A stretch of 64,000 bases of DNA from positions 10,457,001 through 10,521,000 of the forward strand of contig CM073325.1 in NCBI GenBank assembly GCA_037043015.1, read 5' to 3'. Of the stretch, positions 57,871 through 64,000 are shown piece after piece; position 1 is the first letter of the stretch, and each line of letters opens with the position of its first letter. The notes under the pieces were generated by a model. That model was not told the origin of the DNA, did no database searches, and saw only the letters and a list, made by a program, of their open reading frames with translations. The stretch is from Bryum argenteum (taxonomy: Eukaryota; Streptophyta; Bryopsida; Bryales; Bryaceae). The position numbers were made by a program, and so were the translations under genes.

Positions 57871-58949
57871 ATGGCTCGAAATGAGGAGAAAGCGCAGTCT
57901 ATGCTGAGTAGGTTTTTGGCGGCGAAGAATGACGAGAAGAAGAAGCCGAAGGAGAAACGGCCATTCCTTGCTTCCGAATGTCGTGACCTCGCAGACGCTG
58001 ACAAATGGAGGCAACAGATTATTCGCGAAATTGGTCGCAAGGTGATGGACATCCAGAATCCGGGCCTTGGGGAGCATCGCATTCGCGATTTGAATGACGA
58101 AATCAATAAGCTCATTCGAGAGAAAGGACATTGGGAGACGAGGATTTTGGAGCTTGGAGGACCGAATTATGCTAAAACTGCTCCGAAGATCACTGGCGAG
58201 GACGGCAAAGAGGTACTAAACCCTAAAGACCTAACTGAGATTCTGCTAGCAATCACTTGAAATTCTGAATTGTGCACTTTGTCTGTAGATCGATGTGGCA
58301 AGTGGAAAAGGCATGGGCTACAGGTACTTCGGAGCTGCCAAGCAGCTCCCAGGAGTGAAAGAGCTTTTTGAGCTACCGCCGGAGATCAAGAGAAAACGGA
58401 ATCGGTATGAAATGTACAAGCGGATTGACATGGACTACTATGGTTTCCGTGATGATGAGGATGGCGTCCTCGAGAATTTAGAAAAGGATGCTGAGAAGGA
58501 GATGCGGGCTCAGGCTATTGAAGAATGGGAAAGAATAGAAGCTGTCAAAGCTGAAGCTCGTAAGGGTGTCAAGGAGGTGAGTAGTTTTCAGTACATTCTT
58601 AATCACTGAGTTAGGTTTACTTTGTCCTCTCGTAATGGTATACTGAGTTGAAGGTCATGCATGGTCTCTAAGCGTCGAGATGTTATGGTTGCAGGTCGTT
58701 GTTATGAGGGCTGAAACAGACGACAAGGAGGTCAATAGCGATTTGAGTGACGAAGATGTGGACGAGGATGAATCGGAGAGGCGGCCGAAACGATTTGAGT
58801 TTGTTGCTCATGTGCCACTTCCGGATGAAAAAGAAATTGAGCGCATGGTTGTAGAAAAGAAGAAGCAAGAATTGCTGAGTAAGTATGCCAGTGATGACCT
58901 GGTGAAGGAGGAGCTTGAAGCTAAGGAGATGCTGAATATCCATAGATGA
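57871..58949 (+). CDS. ISY1: Pre-mRNA splicing factor ISY1
   Basis: ISY1 belongs to the NineTeen complex of the spliceosome and acts around the first catalytic step. Three exons (57871-58212, 58289-58576, 58695-58949) give 294 aa. The conserved start MARNEEKAQSMLSRFLAAKN is followed by KRPFLASECRDLADADKWRQ, IQNPGLGEHRIRDLNDEINK and GHWETRILELGGPNY, then GYRYFGAAKQLPGVKELFE and DMDYYGFRDDEDGVLENLE. An acidic stretch in exon 3 (SDLSDEDVDEDESERR) precedes RFEFVAHVPLPDEKEIERMV and the helical C terminus LLSKYASDDLVKEELEAKEM. Everything expected is present. A telo-box lies at 58218-58226 in intron 1. Confidence 0.97.
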
Positions 58950-60312
58950 GGTTAAATTTCTGCAGTCAGATTACCTGCTCAACGTTTTCTGCTGTGGAAC
59001 ATAAACCTTCCCTCAGCTCGGACAGGAAGCTTACAAGACCTAAGTATGCATGTGACGGTCCACCGGATGTTTTTGTGTGTACGTGAAAAGAGAAAAGGAG
59101 GAAAATGTAAGCTTGGCCATGAAGTTGAGGCCAGAAGGTTTCTCGAAGTGCAGAATGCTTAAGAAGGGCCAATGATCAGCCTGTGCGAGTAGCTCAAATG
59201 TACATGAACAGCTGGTTCGAGACAGGAATAGAGATTTTTAATGATCGTCATCGAATATGGAGATTAGACGAGCCATAGATGGTCAACCACAATGTGTAGG
59301 AATTGGTATGAAGCTTTATCTTTTCAGACATATGTATCTCTCCAGTTTCGAATGATGTTGTTGAGCTGAGGCGTGTGGTGATAATTCATTGATTGACTTC
59401 ATCATATTGTAACTTAGATCAACTATGTTTTAAGTGACCACTTGATCGAGGATGCCTTTTTGTAAATGCAGCCCACGATCTCTGAATGTGAGACCTCCTG
59501 AACCTTCTAGTTCGGATACTTGCGGTTGTCTGAAGAAACGGCACCACGTTGCATCATCACCGGCATTGAAGGGTAAACAATCTAATAGATGTAAAGAAGA
59601 GTTCCGGACTTCCTTGTCTGAGTCTGCCATTTTCAAATGTGTAACACAGTCGCTTGCAATTCCATCGCTTGTGCAGATTTCATATCCTGTTCTGTTGACC
59701 AATTTGCCTCATTCGATTTTGGTGATTCACATTTCTCGTAGCGAATTCGCGAATTGCAGAGCGGGACTTGGCGTAATCTGCTGCCCGTATCGAAAAGTGG
59801 GAGTGATATCTTCTCTGGGCTTGTAAACACTTCTGGTGTATACATTAAGGAAGTTCTGTTGAACATGGTCAGTTCATCATTAAAGACCGGGATTAGATAC
59901 ACCGATAATCTCATTACAGGTTGCGGGACTGCAATTCTTTGGTGCTCTCTTCACGGATTGAAAAAAACCCAGAGGTGCTTCACGCAGTACTTATGCACGT
60001 CGAAGATTGACGGCTTCGATTTTCTCCATGACATAGCTAAATATTTTACTCCCACTTGAGAGATTGCAAGGCAAAGTTGACAAGAGATTCGACATTCTTT
60101 GCTTTAAAAACAGAGATGGTGTGTAGCTCGATACTGTCATCGAGCTCCTAAGAGCTTCAATAAGTGGTTAGCCACCCATGCATGCTCCAGATGAAAAGCA
60201 AGAGAGTCGCCATGGCATGGTTCTCCAATTCATGAAAGTTCAGCAATGAAAATTGGAAGTATGCAAGAGATATTCGACATTCTTTACATTTTGTACAGAG
60301 ATGGAATGTGGC
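58950..60312. other. Region between ISY1 and the next gene
   Basis: Probably holds the ISY1 3' UTR at the left. Overlapping frames at 59452-59826 and 59754-60059 are not recognised and lack clear splice context. Confidence 0.45.
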
Positions 60313-60855
60313 TCAGCTGAGGTTCAGCTGCGTAGAGACGATCACCCCTCCGACAACGGAACCAAGGAGCAAGCCAGGCATGAGCGGGCCACCAGCACGG
60401 TACATAGGGCCGATCATGGGCAACCGTTTGGCAGTGAGATCGGCCACGAGCACAGCCAAGCTCCCTAACGGAACGTAAAGCGCAAGACGGTGACGGGCAG
60501 TGGCTAACCCTGCATCGCGGAACAATTCGATGGCAAACACTCGAAACTCGTCGATGTCCAACGACTTCTGCCCACCTCGGAAGAAGCGCTCCTTCCTGAT
60601 GGTGCTGTCCACTTGCAGCTGGCTAGGCGGTTGCGGCAGATACCTCGTCTTGTACCGCGACAGCACGTTGTCTTGGTCCCCTTCTATCTTGTCGTAGGTA
60701 AGCCTAGACGCGTCCAGTAGCTGGTACATCTGTAACCCTGGAAACGAATGCTGCGACAGGATCATGCATTCCTCGAAACTTGCGTGAATTGCCGTTTGAA
60801 ACGCCGACGAGGTCGATAGTATCTCCTCTATTCTCTTCGATGGCGATTGCCCCAT
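60313..60855 (-). CDS. Unnamed plant protein, likely N-myristoylated with C-terminal membrane segment
   Basis: A single coding exon of 180 aa. I start it at MGQSPSKRIEEILS because upstream codons (to 60888) follow a TTGCAG acceptor, suggesting a 5' UTR intron, and because Gly2-Gln-Ser with Ser6 and following Lys-Arg is a good N-myristoylation context. The body carries FEECMILSQHSFPGLQMYQL and RYKTRYLPQPPSQLQVD, then DIDEFRVFAIELFRDAGLAT. Two hydrophobic stretches follow (YVPLGSLAVLVADL and PLMPGLLLGSVVGGVIVST), ending TQLNLS. It resembles a family of plant proteins without an established function that I cannot name. Membrane attachment is inference. Confidence 0.8.
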   Translation of the reverse strand: MGQSPSKRIEEILSTSSAFQTAIHASFEECMILSQHSFPGLQMYQLLDASRLTYDKIEGDQDNVLSRYKTRYLPQPPSQLQVDSTIRKERFFRGGQKSLDIDEFRVFAIELFRDAGLATARHRLALYVPLGSLAVLVADLTAKRLPMIGPMYRAGGPLMPGLLLGSVVGGVIVSTQLNLS

Positions 60856-62363
60856 TGCTCCCCCAGCTCCAATTGCCTCTTTCTGCAATTCAATGTGAGG
60901 CAGTGATCAAAAACAGCATATGTTTGCAGCGAGCCCAAAACCTGGATACCAGCAAATCAAAGCAGCATGAACGGGAAGATGTTCCGTTAAACCGCGTCAA
61001 TGAGTTCATTAAAATCCACACCAACTGTTACAATCAAAGTGAGGTCACAATAGTGAAACAACTTGCTGCAATAGATCACAGCTTATCGGTCCAATTATTC
61101 CATGGGTGAAAGTTGCTAGATCGTTGCCAGCCTCATGGATGCAAAGTTCTGGGAATCAACCACAAGATTCCAACAACAGTAACAAACTGCTTCGGACGTA
61201 AGCAGCGTTGAGAGGTATATGCGAAACGTAATACTCTGCAACAACCCGTGCATCGAATTCCATATCTGAAACCCTAGCGACGGGACTTGTTCGAATTTGG
61301 TGAAATCGATCAAAGACCGACCGACCGACGAATTATTGAATGCACAGAAGGTGCGTAATTGACCACGATAAGCGGAAACTGAATACGCCAAACCCTACAA
61401 AGACGCTTACGCTCGTCAAATTCAAATGATGCTCTGTACAAACATAGGCGCGAATCAGATAGAGTGGAACAAAGCAGAAGTTCGGAACACATACCACTGC
61501 AGAATCAGTCTGAGAGGGAGTACAATCGAGCTGAGAATTGCGTACTCGACGAGTAACAGCAAATTGATCAACCTCTAAATGAAAGATGAGCCTGAACAAG
61601 ATTCTCAAGTCTTCATTCAGAATGCCAGCACGAACCCTCCTTCTCGACAGAGGATAACTTACTCAAACCCAATTCGAAAGGAATTCAGAATTTTCAAAAG
61701 TTGCATCGTCGGTGCTGATGTGACGACGGTGTTGAAAGGCGGCAGATAAGTATTTCCAGCTCAGCATATTCCAGATGCCAGATCAGAACTCACACTAGTT
61801 CTACACCGCTCTAATTGCACGATCATCTTCCATGCAGGTCAGTCGATAACACCCCACTGAATGCCATCCGATTGCACCATCACTTTGAAGATTCTGTGAT
61901 AATTTCCTCAATGCTTCCGATACATAATCTTGCCGGCTATGATCTCCGCTTCACGAGATCAATCACAAGCACTAATTCTAGAGTCCGTGATCGAAGTTGC
62001 AAAAGACCAGATTATCAAGTGCTTCGATTGCCGCGATCGAATGGACGTCCAATTTCGAGGATTAGGGTTTCAGGCTTCTGTTCGATGTAATCTGTCTGTC
62101 TGGTATTGTGCGCGTATATGACCCTCGTTGTATGGCTACCTACAGAGCATGACATCTTGATTGTCTCTCAGCCATAAGTACATTAGAACAGTGTTCATTC
62201 TGAGAGGAGTTTCATGAGCATAAACATCCAAGCTAGGTCGAATGAATGCTCTACTCACAAACGAGGTATTGATTTCCTCGTTTAGTATGTTGTAGTGCAA
62301 TTCGTGTCGGTTTCAAAGAGAGGTACGGAGTTGTTCTTCTTCTAGTATGGTCGAGGACAATTT
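60856..62363. other. Divergent promoter region, 60.9-62.4 kb
   Basis: Lies between the minus-strand myristoylation-type gene and plus-strand U11/U12-35K, so it should hold both promoters. A degenerate SINE-like 3' fragment may lie at ~62125-62275 (GTTGTATGGCTACCT and AGGTCGAATGAATGCTCTAC, compare copy 3). No other gene is recognised. Confidence 0.5.
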
Positions 62364-63929
62364 ATGGAGCAGAAGAAGGAAAGCAAGATGGTGAACAACG
62401 TGAATGCGGTGTTTTATGCGACCATTTACCATCCCATTCAAGCCGGCAGCATCGACGGGACTGACATCACGCCGCATGACAATGGAGTGTATCGAGCGCT
62501 TCTGGGATCCGCAACTGGCCTCTGTAAGTCATAACCATTCTAATTTGATTCAGGAAAGTGCTATCAAGAGAAGTTTCTGAAGTCTGTTGCTTTGCAGATG
62601 ATCCTCTCGGTGATCCAAAAGCGGAAGGCGACCCCTATTGCTCGCTGTTTGTAGGCAGACTTTCAGCCCGAACTGACGAGAAATCACTTCATGAGGTATT
62701 GCTCGGGGCTCTAGGTTTTAGGGTTTAAGCTATGACCGGTCACATATCACTTTGATTCAATTTTTGGAAATTTGGGTTGCAATTTTTCATGATCTTGAAT
62801 ATGAGCACTTTTTCGAGTATTGCAAATATTGCAAATATGAAAGCAGACTCTCAAAGCGAATTCCAAAGTTGTGAACATCATCACAATTTTGGCCATGTTG
62901 GAGCTCTTTTGCTTCATTTCACCGGAAACTCTGACCGGACAATAAGGCATTTATTAAAGATTTCTGAACTATCGCAGACGGCAGATTGAAATTTTTCAGT
63001 AGGGTTTGTATATAGCTGTCCGGTGATTCGAAGCGTCTGGTGATTGGCGTATCTTTTATATCTGGAGAAAGTTTTTGGTGGTCTTGCGTGCAGGCTATGT
63101 CAACATTCGGCAAGGTTAAGAACCTTCGACTGGTCCGTCATATCGGTGAGTTGCCGCTACCAATTTGTACCGTCTCTCATTACTCACATCAAGTTGCAAT
63201 TTTCACAGCGTTTGGCAGTGTAATGTTATAAATAACATAAACTAAAAGATTTGAATTTCGGTTTTGTTTTTTGGCAGTGACAGGCGCATCCTGTGGCTAT
63301 GCATTTGTCGAGTTCGAGACAGACAGAGACATGAGATACGCATACGAGGTATGGCTTTTGGTCCGATTGTTCTCAACTCCAAAGAGCTCTGATCCACTTC
63401 GATCTCAGCAGATTTGGACAGCATTCAATGAGAAATGAGCATGCCACATGTACAGGGTTTAACTTACTACGTCTAGTCTGATGTCAAAGTATGTGCTTGA
63501 TTCATGTCTCTAGACTCGGTACAAATGGAAATTGAGTGTTCTGTTAAGACTACTGAAGGAGTATGAGAGTTTAATCTAGGGCTGAGAAAGAGCTTGGGGT
63601 TTGGTTGATGTTAGTAAGTGCAAAATGGACTTCGATCTCATCAGTTTTGGACATGAATCAGTAAAAACAAGCGTGAAGTTATGTTGTGTTCCAAATTTAC
63701 CAAGACTAGAATATGCATGATCTGGAGGTTTAAAATGATTGCATCATTCTTGTCTCTAGTTAAGGAAGAAGAATGTATAGTTGAAGGAACATGAGGCTCA
63801 ATCTGGGTTTGATAAAGAGCTGCTGTTTGTAAGTGCAGAATGCGCATGGTCTTCAATTGGATGGAGTCAGGTTACTTGTAGATTACAATCGCCAACAGCT
63901 CATGCCGGGATGGATTCCTCGTCGTCTTG
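62364..63929 (+). CDS. SNRNP35: U11/U12 snRNP 35 kDa protein (3' end off window)
   Basis: A component of the U11/U12 di-snRNP that recognises minor-class (U12) introns, the counterpart of U1-70K. Visible exons are 62364-62523, 62598-62695, 63094-63145, 63278-63348 and 63839-63929; the exon after 63929 (phase 1) lies outside. The N terminus has the family signature [18 protein letters not shown] and [20 protein letters not shown], then [11 protein letters not shown]. The RRM follows: [17 protein letters not shown] (RNP2 region), [20 protein letters not shown] and [17 protein letters not shown] (RNP1 region), then [20 protein letters not shown]. An ATG 17 bases upstream is in another frame. A telo-box lies in intron 2 at 62712-62727. 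Confidence 0.95.
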
Positions 63930-64000
63930 GTAAATCCATCGTTACAAGTGCTTTTATGACATTTCAACATCTTATAATTTGGCCTCTTCATTCGTTGGCC

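Noticed and set aside
59452..60059. Candidate gene downstream of ISY1
   Set aside because: Two overlapping unrecognised frames without consistent splice sites; may be UTR or noncoding.

Overview
This is a stretch of nuclear DNA from a land plant. The genes have many short GT-AG introns, mostly with TGCAG-type acceptors. They encode plant-type proteins: an IQD calmodulin-binding protein, RMI1, an organellar MnmE with a transit peptide, cytosolic AsnRS, eL20, mitochondrial uL4, ISY1 and U11/U12-35K. A decayed plastid ycf2 insertion is present, and AAACCCTA telo-boxes sit near the 5' ends of most genes. The very AT-rich ycf2 copy and a DD34E Tc1-type transposase relic (angiosperm mariners are usually DD39D) make me lean to a bryophyte or other non-seed plant. 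I cannot name the species.

Layout. 1-2.9 kb: 5' part of RMI1 (minus strand), running off the left edge. 3.7-6.5 kb: a TTAA-flanked repeat, a broken Tc1-like transposase and a ~180-bp tandem repeat. 6.9-11.0 kb: MnmE/MSS1, 11 coding exons. 11.3-15 kb: two Stowaway-like MITEs, the plastid insertion, a long TA microsatellite and a G-run island. 15.05-17.16 kb: AsnRS. 18.1-18.6 kb: a TIR element. 18.95-25.86 kb: two adjacent decayed genes on the minus strand, a TPR/kinesin-light-chain-like gene and the 5' third of tubulin cofactor D. 26-36.4 kb: gene-poor, AT-rich, with MITEs, CACTA-like and Helitron-like elements. 36.5-37.8 kb: eL20 (RPL18a). 39.2-41.4 kb: IQD gene (minus). 42-50.4 kb: repeat-rich, with tRNA-derived SINEs and TTAA-flanked MITEs. 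50.5-52.7 kb: mitochondrial uL4. 53.2-53.3 kb: tRNA-Ser(CGA) and tRNA-Arg(ACG) 9 bp apart. 54.4-55.1 kb: an unrecognised Lys-rich coiled-coil ORF. 56-57.1 kb: a 17-residue-repeat ORF and tandem Helitron-like copies. 57.9-58.9 kb: ISY1. 60.3-60.9 kb: an unnamed plant membrane-anchored protein (minus). 62.4 kb to the right edge: U11/U12-35K, 3' end outside.

The intact genes are mostly housekeeping information-processing genes (DNA repair, tRNA modification and charging, both ribosomes, major and minor spliceosomes). They look like independent genes, not a pathway cluster. The most unusual material lies between them: short elements flanked by TTAA with CCCYTAAA termini, a SINE family with readable target duplications, the DD34E relic, the paired pseudogenes and the Lys-rich ORF. 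Exon boundaries were read by eye; for every complete gene the spliced exon lengths sum to a multiple of three.
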